Assembly: GCA_029891345.1 (NCBI GenBank)
Contig: CM057000.1
Location: 135,950,663 to 136,014,662, forward strand
Direction of reading: 5' to 3'
Length of the DNA: 64,000 nt
Source of the DNA: Dryococelus australis
Taxonomy: Eukaryota; Arthropoda; Insecta; Phasmatodea; Phasmatidae
The notes beneath the pieces are model-generated. The model was not told the origin of the DNA and did no database searches. It saw only the letters and a list, made by a program, of their open reading frames with translations. Shown in pieces: positions 11,534 to 21,067 of the stretch (positions within the stretch are counted from its first letter, which is position 1; each line of letters opens with the position of its first letter). Both the position numbers and the translations under genes were made by a program.

Positions 11534-12762
11534 AAGGGACTGGGGAGTAGGATTAGGACTCATCTGGCCGCCATCGTGTTACGTCACCCTACCGCCATCT
11601 TTTTCCCGTTTTTCCCTCAAAATTTCCCTTTTTCTCTCAAAATCGACAAAATACCTTAAAAATTTCCCTTTTTCCCTAAAAAAAAAAATCCCATTTCCCC
11701 CGGAGATGGCCCAGGAGGATGTATATTATACATCCTCCTTGGAGCAGGCATGAGGGATTAACGACCCCAGGGTCAGGGATCACCGACCCAGGTGCCAAGG
11801 GGTCAGTGACCCATGGTCAGGCCCAGTTTACCAGGAGACAGGGATCAGTAACTATAACCTTTGACCCAAAAATATATAAAAAACATTTCGAAAAAATAAA
11901 AATAAAATAAAATAATGATAAAATTTAATTTAAAGACCGCAAAAAAATTAAAAAATCGATTAAAAAATTATTTAAAAAATTATTTATAAAAAATTAAATG
12001 CAAACATCGTTTTAAAAATTAAAAAATTGTTAAAAAATTTATTTTTATAACATTTTATTTGGAAAATCTCGTAATTAATAAGCCTTTAACACCGGCAGCC
12101 ATTTCCCCTTTTTTCCCTCCAAATTTCTCTTTTTCCCTAAATTATTCCCTTAGGAAAGTTCTTATTTAAAAATCGTTAAAAAGATTTTTATTAAAAAACT
12201 TATATTTCCGGAGGTCTTCCCCGCACCATCAATTACTCATCTCTGTACGAATCCAGCAGACGACTTACTCCCTCGCCTCCACTCCCCTCACATATACTCA
12301 TTCCGCCATCTTGATTTTTTCATTCGTCATTTGTTTAGATGTTACTGGAGGCAACCATCTTTGTTTATACATTACTCGAGGCCACCATCTTTTTTTATAT
12401 GTTACTGCAGATTGACTCTCGCCTTCGCTCGCTAATTAGTCACCATCGTTCCATCGCCATATTTGAATATATGTTACTGGAGGCGGCCATATTTGTTTTT
12501 TCGTATATAATTTGTTTATATATGTTACTGGAGGCTGCCATGTGGGGAGACAGTCATCTTGCTAGGTGCAGTCCTCCATGTTTTTATTGTCATTTGTTTT
12601 ATAGTTTGTATCTCACCTTTGTGCGACAACCCGATTATGCCACCTTATATAGGCCTGTACCGAATGATGGCATTGACCATTCCTGTAAAGTACTTAAAAG
12701 TATTCATTATTTTTTATTTATATATATAAAGCGGGGAGGGTTTTTGTTTGAAATAAAACACA
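11534..12762 (+). repeat. Polinton left terminal inverted repeat
   Basis: It starts near AAGGGACTGGGGAG and ends near GAAATAAAACACA. The order is CCGCCATC motif, TTTCCC-rich block, GGGATCA/GGTCAGTGACCC block, A/T-block tract, YY1-like iterons, then the segment with CCCGATTATGCCACCTTATA. Every block recurs inverted at 15535-16777. An extra short palindrome (GGAGGATGTATATTATACAT and its complement, near 11712-11742) is found only on this side. Confidence 0.85.
12326..12560 (+). promoter_or_regulatory. Iterated GGAGGC(G)GCCAT motifs in left terminal repeat
   Basis: Four to five units of about 30-40 bp read TGTTACTGGAGGC followed by a (G/A)CCAT(C/A)TTTGTTTATA-type end. Mirror copies lie at about 15750-16060 as AAAGATGGCTGCCTCCAGTA variants. 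The core resembles the known YY1 site AAGATGGCGGC. The position beside the gene cassette suggests promoter or replication iterons, by inference only. Confidence 0.5.
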
Positions 12763-12946
12763 GCACAACCGAGGCACAAAGACACAATGCAAGTATGGAA
12801 GCTATCGCCATGGGGTAAAAAAAAAAAAAAAAAAACGGACAAGGCCTCTACCTAAGACCATACCCAGTAGGAGGTGGAAGTGTGCAAAAGTGGCGCGGCA
12901 GAAAGAAACAATAATTAAATCTTTACCGAAACGATAACTCACGAAT

Positions 12947-13318
12947 GTGGATTTGGAACTGTTTGCACGCAAATTAAAAATACCTCATTTTCGTGGAGTG
13001 TTTATGAGAAATGGTTTGCCCGCTAAACCCAAGAGAGAAGAATGCTCCATAATTAACCTCGATATGACAGCAGGGCTCGGCACATACTGGATAGCCTACG
13101 TAAAAAAGGGAAAACACGCAGACTATTATGATAGTTTTGGGAATTTGCGCCCTCCTCCAGAATTGCACAAGTGCCTGGAAAATTGTAATCTAGCTTACAA
13201 TTACGAATCGGAGCAGCTGCCTAACACGTGGAACTGCAGACATTTGTGCCTTCACTTCCTGGTGGCTCGTACAAGTAATTGTATAAAAAGGCTATACACC
13301 GCAAGTAAACCATCAGTC
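12947..13318 (+). pseudogene. Adenain-like (Polinton) cysteine protease, degenerate
   Basis: In this family the enzyme cleaves capsid precursors during virion maturation. Residues 1-124 of the frame carry the family landmarks: KLKIPHFRGVFMRNGLP near the start, an NLD segment, the WIAYVKKGKH segment with YYDSFGNLRPPPEL just after it, and the nucleophile region NCRHLCLHFL near residue 100. The catalytic His expected immediately before the WIAY-type Trp is a Tyr here (GTYW), and the residue after the nucleophile Cys is Arg rather than the usual Gly. No ATG opens the frame. Position 12947 is GTG, with an in-frame stop 12 nt upstream (12935). There is no stop before the next gene, so the frame runs on into it. 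Together these indicate an inactive relic. Family assignment is from recognition by eye. Confidence 0.8.
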
Positions 13319-14007
13319 ATGTCTATAACGCTTACCTTGACGGATCGTAGCTCCGAACTGCGTGCGGTACATTTTTCGCCATTCGACCTGAAGGGGGAAT
13401 GGAGCATAGGCCTTGTTGATTTTCAAACTTACAATGCGATACTGTACATTGATGAAAAAAAAACTGCAAGCTGTACCTCGTAAAAAGTGGTAATGTTTCC
13501 CATGAAGTTTCGCTGCACTTTGGTTCTTATGAAATAGACGATATTGCAAGGTACATTGTAGATTCGCTGCCCATCGACACTGAATTCGAACTATGTGGGA
13601 ATCCCAATACTCTGAAGAGTGTTACAAGATGCAACGAAGATATCGACTTTACGAAACCGGATACTATTGTACCTATGCTGGGGTTCGAGCCGCGCATCTA
13701 CGAAGCTGGTAAAACACACGTGTCGTCGCAGTCTGTAAATATATTGCCAGTCAATGTGATACGAATAACCTGCAATTTGGCGAGCGGCACATACCTCAAC
13801 GGCAGGCAGAGGAGCAATACGCTGCACGAATTTTCGTCTATTGTCCCTCCAGGTTATAAACTGGTCGTGGCACCGCAAAGCATCATTTACGTTCCAGTCG
13901 TCGTGAAGAGAGCACACGAGGTAGTCATGACAGTCTTCGACCAGCGCAGAGAGTTGATCTACATTCGAAACGAAGAAACCACCCTACACCTGCATTTGAA
14001 AAGATAG
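13319..14007 (+). pseudogene. Polinton minor-capsid/penton-like protein, one frameshift
   Basis: This is the gene that sits between protease and major capsid protein in insect Polinton-like cassettes. Its product is thought to be a vertex or minor capsid component. It opens at ATG 13319 (MSITLTLTD), in frame with the protease. The N-terminal part has the WSIGLVDFQTYNAI block. The frame shifts near the A-run at 13452-13461 and continues as FGSYEIDDIARYI, NPNTLKSV, IDFTKPDTI, LGFEPRIYEAG, VIRITCNLASG, IPPGYK-like VPPGYKLVVAPQSIIYVPV, and an end with TLHLHLKR and a TAG. Apart from the single frameshift the reading is continuous to the normal-looking C terminus. It is the least damaged of the three genes. 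Confidence 0.7.
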
Positions 14008-14145
14008 GTATAATATTTACGCCGATCAGAAGATATAAAAGAATGTGTTGTGCAAAACCTACCACCAGTACGTCACAGGTCTCAAAGGAGTTAACACGTG
14101 CTAGCGAGATTATCCTCTGCAGTCCCGGCTACGAGGTCGATCGCA

Positions 14146-15338
14146 ATGGAAGATTTCCTAAACTACGAAGAGCCAACCGTTTTAGAAGACAGCATAACGA
14201 AGGTGGAACTTCATGCGTACCAGCCGTTCCTGATCGGGCCGTACACAATACCATCGGAGGTTCGGATAGCAGTCCAACACCAAGATGTCTTTCCTGCGAA
14301 TCAGGGGGACTCTGATGAAAGAAGATGGGGCCATTCCAGCATCGACGAAAATAATTAGCAATGCAATTCTTCACCTGATCCATCACATCGCCTACTTTAT
14401 CAGTGGTGCTGCGGTGGACCATTGACGAGATGTGGACATAACCTCAACGATCAAAAATTACCTTTCGCTAACGCCGAATGAGCTGCTTGTAGCCAAGGTA
14501 GCAGGCTGGGGAATCGAAGATGGCTACAGTGTTCCCATTTATGCCGAAGGAAGGTTAGAAGTATGTGTTCCGCTCTCCATGCTATTGGGATTTGCCGAAG
14601 ACTAAAAACGAATTATCTTCAATTCGAAGCAGGAGCTGATGATAATGCTCACCAATACTCATTTGGATACCATGGTGGATACGGGAGAAAACCTGGCAGC
14701 AGTGGACCTGAACCTACAGTTTATCGAATGGATGCTGCCTCATGTGCAGTTGAGCACTGCAGAACGCCTACACATGTTGCAGAATGTGGAAGATGGTAAA
14801 AACATCGATGTAGCTTTCGGGTCGAGGAGTCTGGAGACATACTCCGGATTGCCAGCAAGCCAGCGCATTAACTGGATGGTGAACACCAGCATTGCTTCTG
14901 AGAAACCGAAGTATATAATTGTTGGGCTACAGACCGGAAGACAACACAATGTAAGAGTGAGCCGTTCGCAGTTCGACACATGCCAAATAGAAAATGTCAA
15001 AATATTTTTGAATAGCGAAAGATATAGACATGAACACGAACTTTGTAAATGGCCAGTACGTGCTGCCATATCAAATGTACGCTCAATTCCAAACTGCATA
15101 TTATGGATGCACCCAATCCCCGATATTGAGCCCTGATACGTTCAAGAGTTTGGCCCCGCTCATGGTATTCGAGTTGAGTAAACAGGACGAGCGTATTACC
15201 TGCAATGTGATCGACTGCAGGATCGAATTCACTACACATGGAAACATTCCTGCTAACACACACGCAATTTGCTTGGTACTTCACGACCGGCTTGTATCTT
15301 ACAATTGCCGAGACAGAACCGTCAACATACTGTCATGA
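14146..15338 (+). pseudogene. Double-jelly-roll major capsid protein, multiply disrupted
   Basis: Major capsid protein of the Polinton type, which forms the icosahedral shell. About 400 codons from ATG 14146 (MEDFLNYEEP) to TGA 15336-15338. Landmarks in order are RIAVQHQDVFP near the N terminus, FLRIRGTL, SLTPNEL and AGWGIEDGYSVPI, VPLSMLLGFAED, WMLPHVQLS, the IIVGLQTGR block, KIFLNSERY, LPYQMYAQFQTAYYG, and the C-terminal IDCRIEF, GNIPANTHAICLVLHDR. There are four visible lesions: a frameshift near 14288, a TGA at 14423, a TAA at 14603, and a frameshift near 15025. The remaining regions read well, so the gene decayed recently relative to the sequence match. The double-jelly-roll assignment rests on the conserved blocks, not on a structural comparison. 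Confidence 0.78.
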
Positions 15339-15460
15339 GCGCAGCTGAATGTTCGCACACTGTAGCAGTTTACTCGTCTTCTATCATCGCCAGCTTCAAG
15401 TGGTGGGGTTTCCCTGCCTACTACAATTCCTGGATCGCCGAGGCGGACATCGAGCTGTGA
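15335..15460 (+). CDS. 41-codon ORF overlapping the capsid stop
   Basis: Starts at an ATG that overlaps the capsid stop (ATGA, 15335-15338) and ends TGA at 15460. It encodes a small protein with the segment FKWWGFPAYYNSW. I do not recognise it. A four-base overlap would be neat for a co-expressed small gene, but the ORF is short and could be chance or a frame-shifted remnant. The element interior ends shortly afterwards. Confidence 0.25.
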   Translation: MSAAECSHTVAVYSSSIIASFKWWGFPAYYNSWIAEADIEL

Positions 15461-15475
15461 ACGTCGAAGAAGATT

Positions 15476-15481
15476 AATAAA
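15476..15481 (+). terminator. Putative polyadenylation signal (AATAAA)
   Basis: AATAAA follows the last virion ORF by about 16 nt and precedes the right terminal repeat. It is the expected place for 3' end formation of the plus-strand cassette. AT-rich DNA gives many chance matches. Confidence 0.35.
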
Positions 15482-15534
15482 CCTGTATAAATTTTAGTAT
15501 GTGTACAGTAAATTTTACGTAAACAAAGATATGA

Positions 15535-16777
15535 TGTGTTTTATTTCAAACAAAAAAACCTTTCCCGCTTTATGTATAACAATAAAACATAATTAATAAA
15601 TTTAATTATTTTGCAGGAATGGTCAATATCACCATTCGGTACAGGCCTATATAAGATGGCATAATCGGGTTTTCACACAAAGGTGAGACACAAACTAAAA
15701 AAAAAAAAAAAGACAATAAAAAGCATGGAGGACTGCACCTAGCAAGATGGCTCCCTCCCAACATGGCAGCCTCCAGTTATATATATATAAACAAATTATG
15801 TATAAAAAAAAAACAAATATGGCCACTTCCAGTAACATATATAAACAAATGATATACGAAAAACAAATATGGCCGCCTCCAGTAACCTATACACAAAGAT
15901 GGCAATGGAACGATGGTGACTAATTAGCGAGCGAAGGCGAGAGTCAATCTGCAGTAACATTTAAACAAAGATGGTGGCGTCGAGTAATGTATAAACAAAG
16001 ATGGCTGCCTCCAGTAGCATGTAAACAAATGACGAATGAAAAAATCAAGATGGCGGAATGAGTATATGTGAGGGGGTGGAGGCGAGGGAGTCAGTCATCT
16101 GCTGGATTCGAACAGAGGTGAGTAATTGAGGATGCTGGGGGAGACCTCTGGGAATGTAAGTTTTTAATGTAAATTTTTGAACAAATTTTTTAATAAAAAA
16201 ATTTTAAGGGATTTTTTTGGGAAAAAAGGAAATTTCGAGAGAAAAAATGGGAAATGGCTGCCGTAGTTAAAGGCTTTTTAATTAAAGGATTTTTAAAATC
16301 ACATTTTATAAAAATAATTTCAAACTATTAAAAAAATGTTTAAAACAATTTTTAAATTGAATTTTTTAAATAATAAATTAGTTATAATTTTTTTTTATCG
16401 ATTTTTGAGTTTTGTAATTTTTAAATTAAATTTTTCGTTATATATTTTTTAGATTTTTTAGAATTTTTTTGAAATTTTTTGGATTTTTTGGGTCACAGGT
16501 CAAGATCAAAGGTCATAGGTACTGATCCCTGTCTCCTGGTCACCTGGGTCGTTGATCCCTGGCCCTGGGGTCACTAATCCCTCTCGCCTGCTCCGGGAAA
16601 AATGGGAATTTCTAGGGTAAAAAGGGAAATTTTCAGAGAAAAAGGGAAAATTTTAGGGTAGTTTGGTTGATTTTGAGGGAAAAAAGAAAATTTTGAGGGA
16701 AAAAAGGAAAAGTTGGCGGTCGGGTAACGGAAAAAGATGGCGGCCAGATGAATCCTAATCCTACTCCCCAATCCCTT
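15535..16777 (-). repeat. Polinton right terminal inverted repeat
   Basis: Inverted counterpart of the left repeat, from TGTGTTTTATTTCAAAC to the terminal CCTACTCCCCAATCCCTT. It contains a perfect AAGATGGCGGCC (16734-16745) near the outer end. The two repeats differ by many substitutions and small indels, so gene conversion has not kept them identical and the insertion is not recent. Confidence 0.85.
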
Positions 16778-17217
16778 CAATAAACGTGTAGAATAAAATA
16801 AAATTACTGAATAATAATCTTACATGTGGAACACGTAACAACAATGGCACTTTTTATAATATAAGCGTGTGTGTACTCAGAGCTCAGATTTGCATACTAC
16901 TTTTAGGTTCAATGTGTGTAAATTGTATGCGACACATAACCAGACGTTACAAGGTATTATATGTATATATGGTTGCAGATTAATTGGCTGTGTAGACAGT
17001 TACAATTAATTTAACATAATTTCCAAATTATGCTTTATTATCTGATTAAAACGAAGTGCGATGTAATTTTTGGTTATATCCATTTGTTGACACAGAGATC
17101 ATTTGTAGGTTATATTTCTTGTGTTGTTAGACGGTATAACGCATTGTTCATTTATTCCCTAGAGAGTAGTAAGCATTGCATATTGTAAATCACGTGAACG
17201 AAAGAAAAGTATCCTGG
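16778..17217. other. AT-rich, no gene recognised
   Basis: Right flank of the Polinton. No features recognised. Confidence 0.45.
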
Positions 17218-17279
17218 TTGGCTCTCGTCTCACCATTGCTGGTTGGAGAAGAGATGGGGCGTGGTGAGACGACAGCCAA
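17218..17279. repeat. Inverted repeat with CCAAT cores
   Basis: TTGGCTCTCGTCTCACCA (17218-17235) pairs with TGGTGAGACGACAGCCAA (17262-17279) at 17 of 18 positions around a 26-nt loop. Each arm ends in a CCAA/TTGG core, with CCAAT at 17276-17280. It could be a hairpin or a pair of opposed factor sites. Confidence 0.6.
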
Positions 17280-18319
17280 TCAGAGAGCAGGTACTAACAG
17301 AAATTACGATGAAGTTCTAAGTCGAACGATTTTCTTTAACAGAACTAATACCACCACAGCAAAAAAAAAAAAATGGACGTGTGCGTGATGAAGAGATATT
17401 ATGGTTTTTGTGTCATATTAAGTGGAATATTTAAATAATATAATCTTGGCAAATATGTTTTGAATGAAATCATGGATAATTGAAAACTAGTGACATTAAT
17501 AGGATTTGTTTGGAGAAGATGAAGTAATAATTGCTTTAATTTGTTTGAGAAGACGTACGAGGAAATAAAAAATTGTGAAAATCATTACATTTTTAATTTC
17601 ACTGAAAGGTTACAACTGCATATTGATGTTAACTAAAATGTTACATTTTATATTCTGTCAGTGCGTATACGCGTACTAAGTTCGTGAAAACACTCGCAAC
17701 AAATTCGGCATACAAGTAGCACTAATGCAGTCCACCAGGCATAAGGAATTTTTAATCGATGTCGTATTTACTTTGCTATATGATTGCTATGCTCTTACAT
17801 TTGAGTTAAACTTGCCTAAGAAAATATCTAACCGATTTGTAGGCAATTAGGCATGCTAGCAGATCTTATTGTGTGCAGTATATACACTATTTTGTGTCTC
17901 CTTTAGTCTGCCATAAACAGTTGCATATGTTTCAGAGTTTCATCTCTAACAATATTGCTGTCAACGAGATCTCAAGGTCTACATACTATCTTAGCGTTTA
18001 AGAAATTCATTACAAATTATTTGCATCTATGTAGAGGAATGTAAGTAGGGGCACCATGTATTTACTGACCCATAATTTATTCAAAATGGCGGTGATGCAG
18101 TTGCAATTCCCCCCTTCCCCACCGCACAACCCCGGAATTGTCTGAGGGGTTCCCCCTTCTCAACCCCCTGCGATGCAGTTGTCCAACCCCACCCCCTTAG
18201 AGGTGATGTCTGATGGGTTATGCCCCCCCCCCCCTCCATCACCTTCTGCACGTGCAATTGTGAATGCACTTCCTCACCCCTCCCCCTCCTGTGGGACTGC
18301 CGGAGATTTGAGGACCCAT
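17280..18319. other. No gene recognised; C-rich patch at the end
   Basis: AT-rich to about 18090, then a C-rich patch (18100-18300) with the block GATGCAGTTG occurring twice, about 76 bp apart. No coding signal. Confidence 0.4.
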
Positions 18320-18540
18320 TTTGGTGGTCGTAATGGGCTAGCTGGCCGCCAGAGTTGGTAGCTTTAACGACCGGGGTTGGTATTGTGTTCGATTCCCGTA
18401 CAGTGTACTATTTGCATAATAAAAGTACTCATGTTGTCCCTTGGACTGTTAAAGGCAGATTGATGAGGTTGGAAGGGAAATGCATTTAGGTGTGGTCTCG
18501 TCGACAGCTGGATGAGAAGTGAGGAGGTTCATGATGAGGG
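18320..18540 (+). mobile_element. Possible tRNA-derived SINE
   Basis: A B-box match GTTCGATTCC sits at about 18389-18398, with a weak A-box-like TGGTAGC upstream, followed by about 140 bp of body. This resembles a polymerase III SINE head, but no second copy was found in the window and the A box is poor. Confidence 0.3.
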
Positions 18541-20227
18541 GGGAGGGGTAAATTAAGTTCCATAAGTGTGTGTGTGAATACTGTAATGAGTAGAGTATTT
18601 AATTGTGCGCTTACTCCAATTTATTATTATTCACATTGAGTAATTAATCATGCACTTGCATTTTGCAATGGACAATTACATGTACCGAAAGAATACATAG
18701 AGTAAAGGTATTACACATCTTCTCCTTAACACTGTCAGCTCCCAACTGACAAGAGTTTGCATATATGAGCCATTATAGCCACTGCCGCCATATTGGCAAG
18801 TGCTAGGGTTTCATAATTTTTTTCATTCTACCTCACATCATATGTTATTATTTTTAATTTATATTTTAATAAAAAAAGATTGTCTGTTGAGTAAAAGTGT
18901 AAAAAACATTACCATAACTGACTTGTAATTTTTTTTCCATCGCATTTATTTGTAATATTTTCTCCCACATTGTGTAAATGACAATCACTCTTTTCACGAG
19001 TGTCTGGAGAATAAGTTACGACCCTTGTTTGATATATTGATCCATCGCATTAATACATTTAAAATTATTAATATTATGCTTTTAGAACATATTTATACCC
19101 GACACTTTCTGTTACTGTTAGCTAAAATTTTACGTGTACCCTCGTGTTGCAATAATTATAGAAGGCAAGGTAAATAATAAATAAAACAAAAATTAAGATT
19201 GTAATACTTTTTACTATTCGCCCATTTATATTCCATCAACCACGAAAATAATATTTACACACAAATTCATTTATACACAAAATACACTCTTATTAAACAA
19301 TTTATTCCCACAACAAATATTTACATCTTTATGCATCTCATTTCTGGAACACAGTTGTTTGGCATCATTTATATACATAAAAATTATTTACACTTCTAAA
19401 TACAGGAGCACAATTCTTAGTGTCTCTTATTAGTTTGTCACAATCGGGTTATTATTTGCAGGATGTCCACCTTCCACGCTGGATGGCCAACCCTCACAAC
19501 TGCAACTATTCATTGAAAGACAGGCATGACGACTCAGCAACGCTGACCTCACTGTTGAATGATGATGGTGTTGCGGGATTTAATACACTTGTGGAAAACC
19601 AGGAAAACTGTTGTTTGACATGTAGTTGGAGATGTGGCCTCTCAGTGGGACAGTCTCCCCTTCGAAGTCAATGGTCTCACAGCTGGGATACAGTGATGAA
19701 GATAGTCAACAGTTGTTGGTGCAGTTAGACCCTCGCAGTAGATGAAAGATGTTATTTCTGGTAGATGCGGTGGATGACATATCGGAAAATAATTCAAGAA
19801 ATAATATTTCAAAAATTTAAATCACCCAGAAAATTCGGAAAATTTTGGGAAAACATTTAAAGAGTTGAATGTAGTGTTTGTCACTTTTGCTCCACCCCAG
19901 GGTTCAAATCGAAGATGGCAGAGCACACATCATCCTGGTATGATGACTAGCAGGTGACTAAATTACACCTTTATTGTTCCTTCATTGGTTATTAAATCGA
20001 CATGCCTCCCCCCACAACACTATATTATATTGGATACCTAGTCAACCCCTCACCCAACTACCCCCTTTCAACGAGTTATTGGCTTTAACATCAAAACCGA
20101 ACCCCAACACTTTGACCTTCCCTCCTACCATTTACCCACTGCGGCTCGAACCCCCACCACTACGCTAGTGATTTAAAGATGATGTGGCCTTGCGCATGGT
20201 TGGATGTTAGTTATATATTTCGTTCTC
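18541..20227. other. No gene recognised
   Basis: AT-rich DNA. One 102-codon plus-strand open frame (19420-19728, Cys/Trp-rich near its end) has no motif I recognise and no supporting context. Confidence 0.4.
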
Positions 20228-20270
20228 TGCATATAATTAACGTAGCCTTTGGCTACATTAATTATATGCA
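20228..20270. repeat. Near-perfect hairpin at the edge of the mitochondrial insertion
   Basis: TGCATATAATTAACGTAGCC (20228-20247) and its complement (20251-20270) match at 19 of 20 positions with a 3-nt loop. It directly abuts the duplicated GGTTGGTTTCTATCC that begins the mitochondrial-derived sequence. Confidence 0.85.
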
Positions 20271-20371
20271 GGTTGGTTTCTATCCAGGTTGGTTTCTATC
20301 CTTAAAATGAAATTTTATATTAGTACGAAAGGACCATATAAATCAAAAATTTTGTTATTTTGACTAATACT
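20271..20371 (+). pseudogene. rrnL: Nuclear mitochondrial insert: 3' end of 16S rRNA
   Basis: Contains GGTTGGTTTCTATCC twice in tandem (15 bp apart) and TTAGTACGAAAGGACCA, the highly conserved 3' end of large-subunit rRNA. It is followed immediately by tRNA-Leu. Only about the last 90 nt is present. The duplicated segment is not expected in a mitochondrial genome and supports a nuclear copy. Confidence 0.85.
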
Positions 20372-20434
20372 ACTAATTTGGCAGATTTAAGTGCATTAAA
20401 TTTAGAATTTATTTATATTATTATAATAATTAGT
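20372..20434 (+). pseudogene. trnL1: Nuclear mitochondrial insert: tRNA-Leu(UAG)
   Basis: A 63-nt cloverleaf-like sequence. The acceptor stem ACTAATT/AATTAGT is perfect over 7 bp, the D arm includes GCAGATTTAAGTGC, and the anticodon loop TTTAGAA contains the UAG anticodon for CUN leucine codons. It is in the correct place between 16S rRNA and nad1. Confidence 0.85.
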
Positions 20435-20580
20435 GTTGATATTTGTTGATATTTTTATTTCTATTTTTTTCTTTTTTTCTTTTGGTTATTTTAGTTTTGG
20501 TTGGTGATGCTTTTTTGACTTTATTGGAACGTAGGATTTTAGGTTATATTCAAATTCGTAAGGGTCCTAATAAGGTTAGG
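20435..20580 (+). pseudogene. nad1: Nuclear mitochondrial insert: 5' part of nad1
   Basis: NADH dehydrogenase subunit 1, a membrane component of respiratory complex I in mitochondria, here only about the first 45 codons. It encodes a hydrophobic start followed by [22 protein letters not shown], the classic N-terminal nad1 block (residue runs split here only by length). A GTTGATATTT duplication lies at the 5' end. The VGD reading before AFLTLL departs from the usual hydrophobic residue. The match stops at about 20580, where unrelated DNA with a T-run begins. With 16S rRNA and tRNA-Leu upstream in the same direction, this is a mitochondrial fragment of about 310 bp inserted in the nucleus. Confidence 0.88.
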
Positions 20581-21036
20581 CCATATCACAATTCTTCATC
20601 TGATGCGAGAGGTGACAATTCACTTTCTCTTCCCTGTTTTTTTTTTTTTTTTTTTAAAGCATTCAGTCTGTAACGTGTAACGTGTAAAACGTAATGAAAC
20701 GATACGACTTCCTTGTACTCGCCATTATACAATGGGATACACAAAATGTAATGCAAAATAACAATCTGAGCGAAAAAAAGGGGTTCTGTACACATCTTTG
20801 TATACGAGGATGACATTGCGACAGCTTTAGTAGATGCAACGGATTTTCTGGGCGGAGTGCAAACTCTAGTTGCGCAGCCACGTTCGTACAAATTGAGAAC
20901 TATAATCTGGTGTGCTTATTAAAAATCAGAATTATAGAACTGTGTGCGAACTGTAAATTACAATCCCCTTGGTGACGGTTAAAGGCAGTCTGACGAGTTA
21001 CGTTTGCCATGCCCTGACCGGACTGTAAGCAGGAAT

Positions 21037-21067
<31 letters not shown>

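Larger units (their letters stand above)
11534..16777 (+). mobile_element. Internally deleted Polinton/Maverick-like element carrying only virion genes
   Basis: A 5.24-kb element with inverted ends (AGGGACTGGGGAGTAGGATT at the left; complement of AGGGATTGGGGAGTAGGATT at the right). Its terminal repeats are about 1.24 kb and enclose about 2.8 kb. The interior holds an adenain-like protease, a minor-capsid/penton-like gene and a double-jelly-roll capsid gene, all on the plus strand and tightly packed. These are the morphogenesis genes of Polintons and related adintovirus-like elements. Family members usually also carry protein-primed DNA polymerase B, a retroviral-type integrase and a packaging ATPase, typically over 15-20 kb. 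None is visible and there is no space for them. All three genes have frameshifts or nonsense codons, so the copy is dead. I saw no clear target-site duplication outside the ends. Confidence 0.85.

Noticed and set aside
12339..12818. 159-codon open frame just before the Polinton protease
   Set aside because: It lies in the terminal inverted repeat and reads through iterons and AT tracts. The peptide repeats MLLEA because of the iterons.
11529..16782. Target-site duplication flanking the Polinton
   Set aside because: Flanks (GGCATA-like at the left, TCAATA-like at the right) share only three or four bases, so I do not claim one.
20435..20580. Functional nad1 or contaminating mitochondrial contig
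   Set aside because: Only about 45 codons are present, with a duplicated segment upstream and unrelated nuclear DNA on both sides.
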